Origin: Okapia johnstoni
Lineage: Eukaryota; Chordata; Mammalia; Artiodactyla; Giraffidae
Assembly (NCBI GenBank): GCA_024291935.2
Contig: CM044306.1
Span: 17,307,001 to 17,371,000 of the forward strand
DNA length: 64,000 bases
Reading direction: 5' to 3'
The notes under the pieces were generated by a model. The model was not told where the DNA came from. It worked only from the letters and a program-made list of their open reading frames with translations, and searched no databases. Positions within the stretch are counted from its first letter, which is position 1. The number at the start of each line of letters is the position of its first letter. Shown here one piece after another: positions 10,603 through 21,640 of this stretch. The position numbers were made by a program, and so were the translations under genes.

Positions 10603-12430
10603 CAAAGTGGTCAGTTTCCACAGTCTGAGGCCATGGCACGATCTGTGTGACTTTGCATGGTAACTGATAAAGCAGCTGAAGCTCAGCTCCTGGTTCCCTG
10701 CCCCAGGGCCTCCTCCAGCCCCAGGCTACACTCCTAGCTCAGTCATAGCAAAGCTGTCCTGGGGCTGAGGTAGGGGGCTTAATCTCTTGGGATTGCGGCC
10801 AACCTAGAAGCGATGGAGGGCATGGGGGATGGAGCGGGCTGGGAGCTGGAGTGCTTAGGGATGCAGCAAAGCTCCACAGAGGCTGTGGGCCTCAAGGCCA
10901 GGATGCTCATTGATGAATCGATTCCCATTATTGATGCTGCTGGGAGAAGTTTCGAAAGATGGAGTCAGAGGAGAGGATGGGGTTCTCATGGAGAAAGCGA
11001 CAGCGTAGCCTGGCCATTCAGAATACAAATGAGACTATCTGCTCACCTGGCCCTTCACAGCTGCCCCTTACAGTGCTGAGGGAGAGGGGTGGAGGATATG
11101 CTCCTGGGCATGTAATGAGCTGCAGATGTGGGCGTTGGGGTACCCCTGATAGGCCGTGAGATGCCATTCTTGAATGGAGCACCCCAGCTTTGGAAAAGCC
11201 TCAGATTTGTAGGCAGACATGAAGGGAACACCAGGTTTGCATGGGGCGGTCACAAGGAGATGGATTTTGGCTTCCAGTGGGGACAATTTCTCCAGAAAAC
11301 CAGGCTGTCTCCATAAGAGAAAACTTCCCTACTTCCAGAGGCACTGAATGCCATGGACTGGAGGTGTCCAAGTAGAGTTTGGAAGACCCTTCTCTCAACA
11401 AAGATGGTCTCTGAGGCACCCTCCTCCCACTAGCCTGCCTCCATATGGTCATCAGAGTCCCCTGAGTGATGTGAATGGTGGGAAATGACCATAACCAGCC
11501 AGGGGCATTTGGATGGTTCCCATGAAGGGCAAGGGGAGTGGTGGCTCTGTTGACCATCCTGGCTAAGGGATCAGGCTCAAGAAAGAGTGACAACTTGGGA
11601 GAGCTGCTCCCATGGGTAGCAGGTACCTGTAAGGAAAAATCCGGTGGGTCCTCGGGCAGAAGCCAGGAAGGGACAGGATAACTCACTGCTGGGAGGTGGG
11701 GCTGGGGGTGGGGTTCAGGATGGAGCCAAAGCTAGAGCTGCTGATCACAGGGGCAGAGGCTGGAGGGGGAGGAATCTGATTAGGGAAGCATGATTTCTGC
11801 CTTAGGTGAAGGTTGGTCTAATGGGGAAGACTCAGTTCCTGCCCTGGGAGCCCGATTTGATGAGAGAGATATAGTCTCTGCCTTGGGGAGCCCTCAAGTC
11901 TAAAGGGGGAGACAGTGCCTACCCCCCAGAGTATCCATCCCTGGGGAGGAAAACAAGAGGCAAGTTGTCCTGATTGGAGCAGACAGGCAGTGCCCCAGAC
12001 CTGAGAGCGGAGGCAGGAAGGTGGAGGCCAGCATGGCCCCAGGTCTGCAGCTGAGAGGGTTCAGGCCGAGGAACAGGCATGCTGACTTCCGGTCTCCACC
12101 ATTCCAGTGCTGGCCTAAATTCAGCACCGCTGGCTGTGCCCCTCCCCACCCCATCCTCTGCTCACAGGTCTGTCCCTGATGAATTATTGAAGATGCTCAA
12201 ACCAGCAGGAGGACAAGGCCGCCACTCCCTGGCCAAGAGGTGGCATGCTCCAGGTGTGCCTCCTTTACGGAGCACACGTGTGCACACCACGCCTGCTTGG
12301 GGTCCATGACCTCTTCTCAGGGAGGCCCAAGGGTCTCCCTCATGCCCCGTCTCCTGAGCATCCCAGCCACAGGAAATCTCCAGGGGGCCAGGCTTAGATG
12401 GGGAGACACACCCTCTGCATCAGACTCAAA
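10603..12430. other. Unique intergenic block, 1.8 kb
   Basis: One of the longer repeat-free stretches. Frames up to 161 codons exist on both strands but show no conserved domain or splice-site support. It contains an RE1-like sequence at 12120. Confidence 0.5.
12120..12140 (+). promoter_or_regulatory. RE1/NRSE-like sequence (weak)
   Basis: The left half-site TTCAGCACC is exact, but the right half matches the REST consensus at only 7 of 12 positions. By my count it agrees with the 21-bp consensus at 16 positions. C1QL1 is a neuronal gene, so a REST site would be sensible, but this one may be chance. Confidence 0.2.
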
Positions 12431-12780
12431 TCCTCAACCCAGCTGTGGTAACAACTTGCTCTGGGACTCTGGGCAAGCCTGTTTCCCTCTGTCCCTCTGG
12501 ACAATGGGTGGATTGGATCCAAAGGCCCCCTGGGTCCCAGTAAGCGCTGACCCTCTCTGAGCAGAAGGAATGGCACAGAACAGTATCTTGAGGCTCTGCC
12601 ACTAAGCGACATGTGACCTGGGGCAACGATTTTACTTCCTGGAGCCTCAGTTTTCTGTAAAATGGGCACAAGAGGATAAAAGGACACAAGAGCTAAACTG
12701 CCTCCTGAGGTTGTTGTGAAGACCAGGGAGATAAAGCCAGTAAAGTGCCTGGCATGCAGGGAGTGCTTGGGAAACACGAC
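12430..12780 (+). repeat. Two MIR-type fragments in tandem
   Basis: Two successive segments show MIR signatures: 'ctctgggcaagcctgtttcc' near 12470 and 'cctcagttttctgtaaaatg' near 12645, the latter followed by 'gaggttgttgtgaagaccag' and 'agtgcctggcatgcag'. Confidence 0.65.
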
Positions 12781-12792
12781 TCGTGACTCCTG

Positions 12793-12955
12793 TTTTTTGT
12801 TTTTCTGTTTAATACTTATTTTTATTTATGTATGTATTTGACTGCATCAGGTCTTAGTTGCAGCAAGTGGGATCTAGTTCCCAGACCAGGGATCGAACCC
12901 TGGGCACCCTGCATTGGGAGCTCGGGCTCTTGGCCACCGGACCACCAGGGAAGTC
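12793..12955 (-). mobile_element. CHR-2 SINE, reverse
   Basis: TTTA-rich tail, 'gggatcgaaccctgggcacc' and the terminal 'ggaccaccagggaagtcc'. Confidence 0.85.
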
Positions 12956-13640
12956 CTCATGACTCTTGTTATTGTTGCTATTATTTCCTGCCCAGGAGCA
13001 GCAAGGTCTCTGACACTCTTCTCTGGACCCATTCCCCCTTCTCCAGGCAGCTCCGCCACTGCTGGTCCTTCTGCCCAATCCTTGCCCCATGTGATCAGCT
13101 CCCACACAGCCCACCATCCCGTTTTCACAAGTGCCACCTGCCCACAGGCCCCCCTTCCCAGGGACAAGGCTGCACAGCCCGCTCCCTCTATACCCGCTAC
13201 CACTCAGAGGGTCTGGTCCCCCTCCCAGCCCCCTTCTCCTGCAATTATGTAGAGCAAACAAGAGCAGCTGATGGGAAAGGAGCTGCTATTAGCTTAACCT
13301 TTCGGGACTGGAGCTGCTGGGAGGAGATGGGGAGGCCCATGGGAGGGGGCTCTTGAAGCAGGTGGGGCCGGGGAAGGGAAGGGAGGCAAAGGCGGGGGCA
13401 CAAGCTCTGAGCTCCTAAAGGGTAGGATGCAGGCCCTGAAAAAAGTAAAAAAAAAAAAAGGAGGGGGTACAGAGAAGGAAAGGAAGATATAGAAGTGGAA
13501 TTAAGGAGGTGAACAAAGAAAGAGTAGAAGAGGAGGGAGGCAGAGGATAGGCAAGAAGACAAAGCCCAGCTCAGAGAGCTGTGGCGATGGCCCCTGCAGG
13601 CTCACCACAGTCCCCCGGTCTCAGAGGCTGCAGACAGGGT
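12956..13640. other. Unique intergenic sequence
   Basis: C/T-rich at 13020-13240 and purine-rich at 13330-13560, with a short A-run at 13446. No exon is recognised. Confidence 0.5.
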
Positions 13641-13790
13641 TACTCCATCTGACACTATGGAGAATTGTAGAATGAGGATTGCTGGAGCTGCCAGAGACCT
13701 CAGATACCGCACAGTCCCGCTCTCCCATTTTACAGATAGAGAAACAGGCTCAGAGAAGGCTTCTGCCTTTCCCAAAGTCATGGTGAATAT
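13641..13790 (-). repeat. MIR fragment
   Basis: Contains 'cccattttacagatagagaa' and 'caggctcagagaagg', typical of reverse MIR. Confidence 0.6.
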
Positions 13791-14577
13791 TCAGAGAAAC
13801 CAGATGAGCATTCAGGAGCTCATGACCCTGAGCTCCTCCCTTCACATCATCTCGCATCTGTCTATCCTTCCAAGCAGGCAAGGCTCACTTCGCAGCCTGA
13901 AAGGGCTAAAATAGGGTGAGAGTGACCCACAGAAATGAGGAAACAAAACACAGAGTAGAGAGAGTCCCACAGAGAGACAAAGTTCCCACTGGGCAAGACA
14001 TGCAATGGTCTCTTCTCAGTACGTTTAATATTATTAAAGTGTGTACAACATGTATAGTGAGCAAGCAACTCCTTCCATGTGAATCAAGGAGGCTTCACGG
14101 AGGAGGTGACTTTGGTCTGGGGCTTGAAGGATGATTTGGAGAATGTTGTGACAATTGCAGTTTGCCCAGCAGAGTTGGCTCAGGTCCAAGTAGAAGCTGG
14201 GGTTTCAGGGGAGTCCCTTCCTCCTTTCTCCTCTGGGAAGGAGTCCTGGGAAGCAGAGTGCAGGGAGGTGGAGAAGGGACCTCAGCTAAGTGCAGGCCTC
14301 TCCCTCAGAGGTGGGAGAGGTGATAAAGGGGGTTCCTGTGAAATTTGTCTGCAGCTAGGGAGGTGGTCAGATACCAGAGGGCAGCTCCTGCCTGTCTTCC
14401 CACCGGTGTCTCCCCTGCCTCTCCCTGCCCAGTTCTGGTGGCCTAGCTAAGAGGGGGAGGAGCAGTAGGGAGTCAGAGATTTGGGGAGGCCTCTGGGATG
14501 GATGAGAGTTCTTCTGCCTGACCTTGGCTTGACCAGGTCCTGAGATCGCCCTTGACCTTTCACCCTGCAGCTCACCC
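13791..14577. other. Unique intergenic sequence
   Basis: No exon or young repeat is seen. The segment 14075-14120 has the 'aaggaggcttcacggaggag' style of an old repeat tail but is too short to classify. Confidence 0.45.
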
Positions 14578-14625
14578 AGGGGATCAGGGGAGGGGTTGGG
14601 GGTGGGGTGGGCAGGGGGTAGGGAG
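14578..14625 (+). other. G-quadruplex-prone G-rich cluster
   Basis: About seven runs of three or more G separated by loops of one to four bases within 48 bp. This satisfies the usual G4 pattern several times over on the + strand. Confidence 0.6.
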
Positions 14626-14639
14626 GCTTGACTCACACT

Positions 14640-14840
14640 TAGCCCACAGCCTTGGTGGTGGTGGTGAGACAGCAAGGAATATTTTTAGGAGCTCATTAAA
14701 CAGGGAAGAAAGAAAGGGAAGGGAAGGGAAGGAAGGAAGACGAGGATTATGCATTATTTTTCATCCAAGTGACAGCTCTGAGCATCTCCACTGGAACTGT
14801 CATGCAAAAGAAATGGCATGTCTAATATTATTATGGAACG
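14640..14840. promoter_or_regulatory. Candidate conserved non-coding element
   Basis: Repeat-free and A/T-containing, with an octamer-like ATGCAAA near 14802 and TAATATTATTA near 14823, in an otherwise G-rich area. A short GGAA/GGGAA repeat sits at 14703-14741. Regulatory status is inferred from appearance only. Confidence 0.25.
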
Positions 14841-14845
14841 GGAGT

Positions 14846-15130
14846 GAGCGTGCGTGTGTGTGTGTGTGTGCGTGTGTGAGCACGTGTGCCTCCGGTGTGC
14901 ACCTCTGTGGGGTGGGGGGCCAGCAGGTGAGCCCGAGAGTGACCACATGTGTGCGAGCGTCGGGTGGGGGGGGCGGTGTGTGGATGGAGGAGCTGGCATG
15001 TGTCACTGCGGGAGACGACATTGGGGCTGAAACTGTGGGAGAAACTCTGTGAAACTGTGTGTAATGGGGCGTGCAGACTGTGTACAACTCTGTGTAATTG
15101 GCTGTGTGTAACTCTGGGTGCGTGAGACGT
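14846..15130 (+). repeat. TG-rich simple repeat and degenerate TGTG region
   Basis: A (GT)n core at about 14850-14878, followed by repeated but decayed motifs such as 'ctgtgtgtaa', 'ctctgtgtaa' and 'gtgtgtaactctg' to about 15118. This looks like an expanded and mutated GT microsatellite. Confidence 0.7.
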
Positions 15131-15359
15131 CGCTGGAAAGCATGTACCCCCGAAACAGTGTGGGGTGGGGGCGGGGACCAGGGGGACTCGGTCATCTCAG
15201 GTGAGGCTGCACAGATTGGGGGGGGGGTGACTCAGAGTCAAACCCCCAGAAGGTGATGGGAAACGGGAGGGTGAGGGCAGCACTGGGACCCCCCAGCCCC
15301 CCACCCCCGCACTGTCCCCTCTCTGATCCACCTGTCTGCCCCACCACATCTGCCCCGTG

Positions 15360-15560
15360 GGTGTGAGTGCAAGGTTCTCTCTGAGCTTCAACTCGGCTAG
15401 GTGCTTCAGAGGGTCTCCTAGAATTTTCACCCCTTCTGGTAAGGCAGGTACTGTTATTACTCCCATTTCGTGAGTAAGGTGCTCCCCAGGGTAACTGAGG
15501 CTGAGCAGGGTCAAGAAATTTCCCTGAAGTTGCTGGACCCAGCCGATTCGGTTAGAGACT
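15360..15560 (-). repeat. MIR fragment
   Basis: Shows 'ggtactgttattactcccat' and 'gtaactgaggctgagcagg' in the reverse MIR arrangement. Confidence 0.55.
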
Positions 15561-15879
15561 CCCATGGGGGCCAGGGGTAGAGGCTGCCCTAGAGAGAAGG
15601 ATCGGGCCAGGTGGGCGGCCTCACCACCCCAGGATCGGTGGGCTGTGCCTCTGGGGGACCACCCTCACCTAAGAGATGCTCTCTAGAGGTCCCTGAACCT
15701 AGACTCTCTGTGGAGGGGTCCCTGGGTGCTCAGGCCCATGCCAAGGCCTTCCTGCCTCTGCCTGCCCCCAGCATCCTGGTAGCCAGGGTTCTTCTTTCCG
15801 TCAGTTCAGCTCCTGCATCCTGGCAGAGACCCGACTGGACAGGAAATGCACACCCCGTAAGCGGCTGCGTTTTCATTGC

Positions 15880-16060
15880 CCAGCTGCCCCATTGGAGGAG
15901 CCGACTAAAGACTTTAGAAATTCAAATGAGGCTCTCAGGGGAGAGCGGGGCTTAAACATTCCCCTGCGCAGGCGGCTTTATTGAAGGAATAAACTATATT
16001 TGCAAAGTAAGATATTGAGGCTGTCAGTTTCTCTTAGGGATATAATGAGATCCTGGGAGG
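15880..16060. promoter_or_regulatory. Candidate conserved non-coding element
   Basis: Repeat-free, A/T-containing block between GC-rich segments, with 'ggctttattgaaggaataaa' and 'ctatatttgcaaagtaagat'. I propose an enhancer-like element on appearance only. Confidence 0.25.
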
Positions 16061-16404
16061 GAGAGAGACCAGCAGGATGGAGCTCCCAAGGGCGGGAGCT
16101 GGAGCCAGGAGGTGGGGTGAGCCACCTGCCATGGACCAGGCAGAGCCCCTCACCCTCCCCAGAAATTCTGTGACCACTATCTGGTGAAATTCAGCCCCTC
16201 TCCCACCCCATGATCCTCACTTCCCCTGTCAGGGCTCCTGAGAGATGTTAAGGCAGGAAAATAGAATGGCCCTGCTGGCCATGGAAACCCCAAGACAGCA
16301 GAGCCCCCCGAAGTCCCAGACATACACACATACTTATCCACCAGTTCTCCTCCCTTGTGTAGCTCTGCCCTCCGAAAGCAGAAGTAGAGGGCACGAGTCA
16401 AGTC

Positions 16405-17520
16405 TCTGGTGGGGCCAGTCAAAATGGCCATCATCAACAAATCCACAAAGAATAAATGCTAGAGAGGGTGTGGAGAGAAGGGAACCCTCCCACACTGTTG
16501 TTGGGAATGTAAATTGGTGCATCCCTTATGGAGAACAGTGTGTGGGGGGGTTCCTTAAAAACTAAAAATAGAACTACCATATGACCCTGCATTCCCATTC
16601 CTGGGCATGTATCTGGAGAAAACCATGATCCAAAAGGATACATGTACCCCGGTGTTCATTGCAGCACTGTTTACAATAGCCAAGACATGGAAGCAGCTTA
16701 ATGTCCATTGACAGAAGAATGGATAAAGAAGATGTGGTACATATATACAATGGAATATTACTCGGCCATTAAAAAGGAATGAAACAATGTCATTTGCAGC
16801 ATGCATGCATGGACCTAGAGAATGTCACACTGAGTGAAGTAAGTCAGACAGAGAAAGAGAAATATTGTGCAACATCCTTTAAAGAAATGATACAAATGCA
16901 CTTACTTGTAAAACAGAAGCAGACCTAGACTTAGAGGATGAACTTAATGGTTGTGGGGGGTGAGGGGAAGGAGGGGGGCAAGGGATAGAGAGTTTCGGAT
17001 GGACATATACACTCTGCTATATTTAAAATGGATAACCAGGGCTTCCCTGGTGGTCCAGTGGTCAAGAATCTACCTTGTAATGCAAGGGGACACAGGTTTG
17101 ATCCCCGGTCCGGGAAGATCCCACATGCCATGGGGAAACTAAGCCCCTGCACCACAACTACTGAGCCTCCTCTCTGGAACTCAAGAGCCTCAGCTACTGA
17201 GCCCAAGAGAAGCAACTACTAGAGCCGGTGTGCTTCACAACAAAAGAAGCCACTGCAATGAGAAGGCCACACACCACAACTAGAGAGTAGCTCCTGCTCA
17301 CTGAAACTAGAGAAAGCCCAAGCACAGCAATGAAGATCCAGTGCAGCCATAAATAAATAAACACAACGGATAACCAACAAGGACCTACTGTATAGCACCT
17401 GGAACTCTGCTCAGTGTTCTGTGGCAGCCTGTATGAGAGGGGAGTTTGGGGGAGAATGGATACATGTGTACGTATGAGTCCCTTTGCTGTTTACCTGAAA
17501 CTATCACAACATTGTTCATC
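16405..17520 (+). mobile_element. L1 LINE, 3' end (ORF2 end and 3' UTR)
   Basis: The 3' end of a ruminant L1: 'tgctagagagggtgtggaga', 'tgttgggaatgtaaattggt', 'tacaatggaatattactcgg' and 'acctactgtatagcacctgg' are L1 signatures. A CHR-2 SINE splits it at 17039-17367. It is a decayed, non-coding copy. Confidence 0.9.
17030..17376 (+). mobile_element. CHR-2 SINE nested in L1, 9-bp target duplication
   Basis: The element 17039-17367 starts 'gggcttccctggtggtccag' and ends 'ataaataaataaacacaac'. The direct repeat ggataacca lies at 17030-17038 and 17368-17376. L1 sequence resumes after it. Confidence 0.9.
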
Positions 17521-17527
17521 AGTTATG

Positions 17528-18028
17528 AGTTCAGCTCAGTTCAGTGGCTCAGTTATGTCCGACTCTTTGCCACACCATGGACTGCAGCACGCCAGGCTTC
17601 CCTGTTCATCACCAACTCCCGGAGCTTACTCAAACTCATGTCCATCGCATCGGTAATGCCATCCAACCATCTCATCCTCTGTTGTCCCCTTCTCCTCCTG
17701 CCTTCAATCTTTCCCAGCATCAGGGTCTTTACCAGTGAGTCAGTTCTTCCCATCAGGTGGCCAAAGTATTGGAGTTTCAGCTTCAGCATCAGTCCTTCCA
17801 GTGCATATTCAGGATTGATTTCCTTTAGGATTGACTAGGTTTGATCTCCTTGCAGTCCAAGGGACTCTCAAGAGTCTTCTCCAAGGCCACAGTTCAAAAG
17901 CATCAATTCTTCAGTGCTCAGCTGTCTTTATAGTCCAACTCTCACACTCACACACAACTATTGGAAAAACCATAGCTTTGACTAGATGGACCTTTGTTGG
18001 CAAAGTAATGTCTCTGCTTTTTATGTTG
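17528..18028 (-). mobile_element. BovB (RTE) LINE, reverse, 3' part
   Basis: The reverse complement encodes '[13 protein letters not shown]' and '[20 protein letters not shown]', the C-terminal BovB region. The left end is the BovB 3' tail ('tcagctcagttcagtggctc'). Confidence 0.95.
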
Positions 18029-18029
18029 A

Positions 18030-18195
18030 TCTCAGGCAAGTTACTTAACCTCACTCTGCTTCAGTTGTCTCATCTCTAAAATATTAGTACCTGCCTCATT
18101 GGGTTGTTGGGAAGATTAAATGAACTGTTATGTATAAAGTACTGAGCACGCACCTATTTTGTGAATGACACTCAATAATAGTAGCTATTACTAAA
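18030..18195 (+). repeat. MIR
   Basis: Contains 'caggcaagttacttaacctc', 'tgcctcattgggttgttggg' and 'actcaataatagtagctatt', the forward MIR core and tail. Confidence 0.75.
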
Positions 18196-18270
18196 GAGGC
18201 GGGGAAGATATAGAGGAAGGTAGTGATCAGTCAACCCCCTTCCCTCCAGGAGGCCCTACCTTACTCTGAT

Positions 18271-18360
18271 CATCACCATCACCATCACCACCATTGTCAC
18301 CACCACCTCCAGTGCCACCTCCTGCATCACCATCACCATCATCTCCACCACCATCATCAC
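18271..18360 (+). repeat. CAT/CAC triplet array (short)
   Basis: About 90 bp of almost pure CAY/CCA triplets on the + strand with a few interruptions. The open frame across it (poly-His) is an artefact of the repeat. Confidence 0.85.
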
Positions 18361-19009
18361 TGTGACTCAGATAGAGTCACACACATAGCTTTGAGATTGA
18401 AAGGATGATCGGAGGGGTCAGAGAGAGTGGAACTGTATGGAATGAGTCCTGGCAGGCTTCTTGGGGGAGGGAGCCTCGGACAATGTGCCACCTGGGCACC
18501 ATTCATTGTCTCCTCTTCCCCTTTTCACTAATTCCTGGGGGTCAAGGTGGGGCTACCCATTTTTTTTTTTTTTTTGAGCAGGAGACTAAGATCCAGGACC
18601 AGAAAAGGATGAAGACCAGACCCCCATGCTCACCACCTCAGACCTCAGACAGGGGTGAGGGTGGAGGATGTCAGTTCCCATCCCTCCAGCTCAATGCCAG
18701 TCAGAGCAGCTGCAGCCCAGTGAGCAGGCCAGAGGAGCCCACGGTCAGATCTGGGGGAAGGGTGTCAAGTGTAACGGGTCAGGCAGCAGCTGGGCGTCTG
18801 TCACTCTCACTCTGAGGCTGGGGAAGCAGACTGGAATTGACAATGTAGAGGCTCAGGAGGATGGATGGTAGATACAGAACCTGCCCTCGGGGCCTGATGA
18901 GGCCTGGGCTCTGTGCGTCTGTCAGGGCTGCAGGGGGATACACTGGAGGTCCTTCCATCCTCCTGAGTGAGACCGCTGCCCCTGCTGAGATCTGGAACAG
19001 AGGAAACAG
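18361..19009. other. Unique intergenic sequence
   Basis: Includes a T-run at 18561-18575. No gene is recognised. Confidence 0.5.
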
Positions 19010-19310
19010 CTAGGCTCTGCTTCTCACTGCTGCATGACCTTGGGTAAATCAATTAACCTCTCTGGGTCTCCATTTCCCTACTGTCCATGTGGTGTAAGAA
19101 GGAACCTGGGGCTAGGAGTCAGAGGACCCAGGGCTTAAGTGCCTTTCTATGTCTTATTAGCTGTGAGCTGGTAGCCAGGTCACTTGTTCTCTCTGAACTC
19201 AGTGTCCTTATCGGTAAGAGGAGACAGCAATCTCTGTGCACTGCTGTGGAAATGAAGTGAGCCCCACAGGGCCTGGTACGTAGTAGGCCCTCAACAGAGT
19301 AGCTGGAACT
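19010..19310 (+). repeat. Two MIR fragments
   Basis: Both 'tgcatgaccttgggtaaatc' (19031) and 'attagctgtgagctggtagc' followed by 'gggcctggtacgtagtaggc' are MIR-like. The pair reads as two independent forward copies. Confidence 0.6.
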
Positions 19311-19360
19311 GAGCTTCTTCCAGCTGTCAAAAATCTGAGCACAGGATTCTGAAATGAGCT

Positions 19361-19730
19361 CCTACCACCGCTATCACTACCTCTACCACTCAGCCTCCAC
19401 CATCACCCCACCCCCACCAATACTCTCTTTACCTCCACCGTCACCTCCACCATCACCACCATCACCCTCCATCACCACCTTCACCATCACTGCCCCATCC
19501 CCATCAATACCATTTTCACCTCCACCATCATCTCCATCACCAACTTCACCAACATCACCATCCCCACCAACACATCATAGCCTCCACCATCACCTGCATC
19601 ACCACCACCGTCACCACCACCCACCAATACCACTATCCCCAGAACTGTCACCTCCATCACCAACTTCATCATCATCACCAACTTCATCATCATCACCACC
19701 ACCACCATCCCACAACCACCACACACACAA
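19361..19730 (+). repeat. CAT/CCA/CAC triplet-rich array (370 bp)
   Basis: An imperfect array of CAY, CCA and TCA triplets with higher-order structure. The 18-bp unit tcaccaacttcatcatca occurs twice in perfect tandem at 19657-19674 and 19675-19692. Open frames in it (His/Pro/Ser forward, Val/Met/Gly reverse) are repeat-driven. Confidence 0.9.
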
Positions 19731-20039
19731 GAATGCTTGTTTATACTTGAGAGCCAGAGAGTGTGGACACAGATTGAAGAAAGGGGCTGTTTTCTGGAAT
19801 GTGCAGGTGGTCCAGGAGGCAAAGCCAGATCTCTCCACTCTCTTACCTGCAAATAAGAGGCTTCCCTTGGAGTAGAACTGGACTCCCCGGGGGGACTGCA
19901 TGAAGTGCAGATTCCTGGTGCATGGACTGTCAGGACTCCCCAAGCCCCAAACCTCCCCTCAGTTTCCTCTCCCTGCCAGTGAGGAGAGAAGCAGTGCAGA
20001 CTTCTGGCAAAGGGGTAGAAGAAGATGCTAGCATGAGTT

Positions 20040-20560
20040 GAGGCCCCTGAAGTGTGCCAGGCTTAATATACTTAATATTAGGTGTATTGGTGCTTTATAC
20101 ACTTAATCTTTGGTGTTTTATATACTTAATCTCATTTGATGCTAAGGGTACCCCTGTGACAGGTTTAAGTAACTGCATTTTATTGATGGATTGATTGATT
20201 AGTATTTATTTATTTAGTTAGCCATGTCGGGTGTTAGCTGCAGCACATAAGGTCTTCGTTAGATCATGTGGTTATTTCGCTGCAGTGCACAGACTCTCTG
20301 GTTGTGATATATGGGCTCAGTAGTTGTGGCACGGGGGCTTAGTTTGCTCCGTGGCACGTGGGATCTTAGTTCCCCAACCAGGAATTCAACTGGCATCCCC
20401 TGCATTGCAAGGCAGGTTCTTAACCACTGGACCACCAGGGAGGTCCCTGCATTTTAAAAAGAGAAGGAAACTGTGACTCAGAGAGATGAACGATTTGCTT
20501 GAAGTCACCCGGGGAAGTGTGTGTCCGAGCCAAGAGTCAGTCTCACATTTACACTCTTTC
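20040..20560 (-). repeat. MIR split by a CHR-2 SINE
   Basis: The left part 'gtgccaggcttaatatactt' to 20182 and right part 'ggaaactgtgactcagagag' from 20457 form one reverse MIR-like element around the SINE. Confidence 0.55.
20173..20456 (-). mobile_element. CHR-2 SINE, reverse, 10-bp target duplication
   Basis: The element 20183-20446 ends 'ggaccaccagggaggtcc'. The perfect direct repeat ctgcatttta lies at 20173-20182 and 20447-20456. Confidence 0.9.
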
Positions 20561-20715
20561 CGCCAGGCTTAGAGGACATGGCTGCCCAGGAAGGCAGACG
20601 TGCAGAGGTAGAGAGGGATGAGAAGGGCTCTGATCCTGGAATGAGAGAGGGATTATGTGTCATTTTCACAACATTCGGCAGCAAGAGCAGGACATCTGGA
20701 TTTGTCATTGTTGTT

Positions 20716-20843
20716 TGTTTTTTAGTGTTTTTTCGGCTGGGCTGGGTGCATGCATGTGAGAGCTTAGTTCCCCGACCAGGGCTCAAACCCACGCCCTATA
20801 CATTAGAAGCACAGAGTCTCAACCACTGGACCACCAGCTAAGT
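20716..20843 (-). mobile_element. CHR-type SINE, reverse
   Basis: T-rich start, 'cttagttccccgaccagggc' and the end 'ccactggaccaccagctaag'. Confidence 0.8.
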
Positions 20844-20968
20844 GGTGACAAGAGCAGGATATTTTGGGTCACCAGGTGGGGGCCCTAGATATTGCTTCCT
20901 GGCCTCCTGGGGGCACCAGGCTTTGTTGTGCATGTGTTTATCTTCTTTGATTGACTCTAAACACACAT

Positions 20969-21165
20969 GTGGGCTTCCCAGGTGCCTCAGTGGCAATGAA
21001 TCCACCTGCGCAGGAGACACGAGTTCGATCCCGGGGTCAGGAAGATCCCCTGGAGGAAATGACAACCCATTCCAGCATTCTTGCTTGGAAAATCCCGTGG
21101 ACAGAGGAGCCTGGCGGACCACAGTCCATGGAGTCTCAAAGAGTCAGACACTACTGAATGACTGA
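20969..21165 (+). mobile_element. Bov-tA SINE
   Basis: Starts 'gggcttcccaggtgcctcag', with 'gttcgatcccggggtcagg', 'gatcccctggagg' and 'ccatggagtctcaaagagtc'. Confidence 0.9.
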
Positions 21166-21309
21166 GCATGCACACACTCATGTGAACACCATGCAGGCTA
21201 GAACCTTGCCTGGCATTTGCCCTGGCTTCCAGGATGCAGCACACGGCCTGGCACCTCCGTGAGTAATGGTTGTTGAGCAGATACATGAATGAATCCATGA
21301 AAGCATGAA

Positions 21310-21640
21310 TTAATCAGGACCTCAAAACAGGGGTGGAAAGCTGCACTGACGATTAAAAAACAGGAAAACGGCAGTTGGCCTAAGTTTCCCCGTTTTTCAT
21401 GCTTTTCATTATTATTATTTGTTTGCCTTTCTAATTTTATAGAAATGGTTGCTCCCAGATGGCAGAGCACAAATTGACTGATTGATGCCCCAGAACTAAT
21501 ACACTGAGACGGACCCACGACGAGCAGTATGATTATTTAACTCAGCACCCAGGGGCAAAGTGTGGGGACATCATTGTGCGAGCGGGAAAGCAAATGGAAT
21601 ACAAGTTTATGCCAAAAATATGTTTAGTTCCTCCCAGTGA
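21310..21640. promoter_or_regulatory. Candidate conserved non-coding element
   Basis: A 330-bp repeat-free block of intermediate GC content with TAAT-type and ATTTAT-type stretches ('tttcattattattatttgtt', 'gtatgattatttaactcagc'). It may be a distal enhancer. No comparative evidence is available here. Confidence 0.3.

Noticed and set aside
18271..19730. CRISPR-like repeat arrays
   Set aside because: The repeats are triplet microsatellites without fixed-length spacers, in a mammalian genome.
19361..19875. His/Pro/Ser-rich protein of 173 codons
   Set aside because: The frame is produced by the CAT/CAC triplet array and runs into unrelated sequence.
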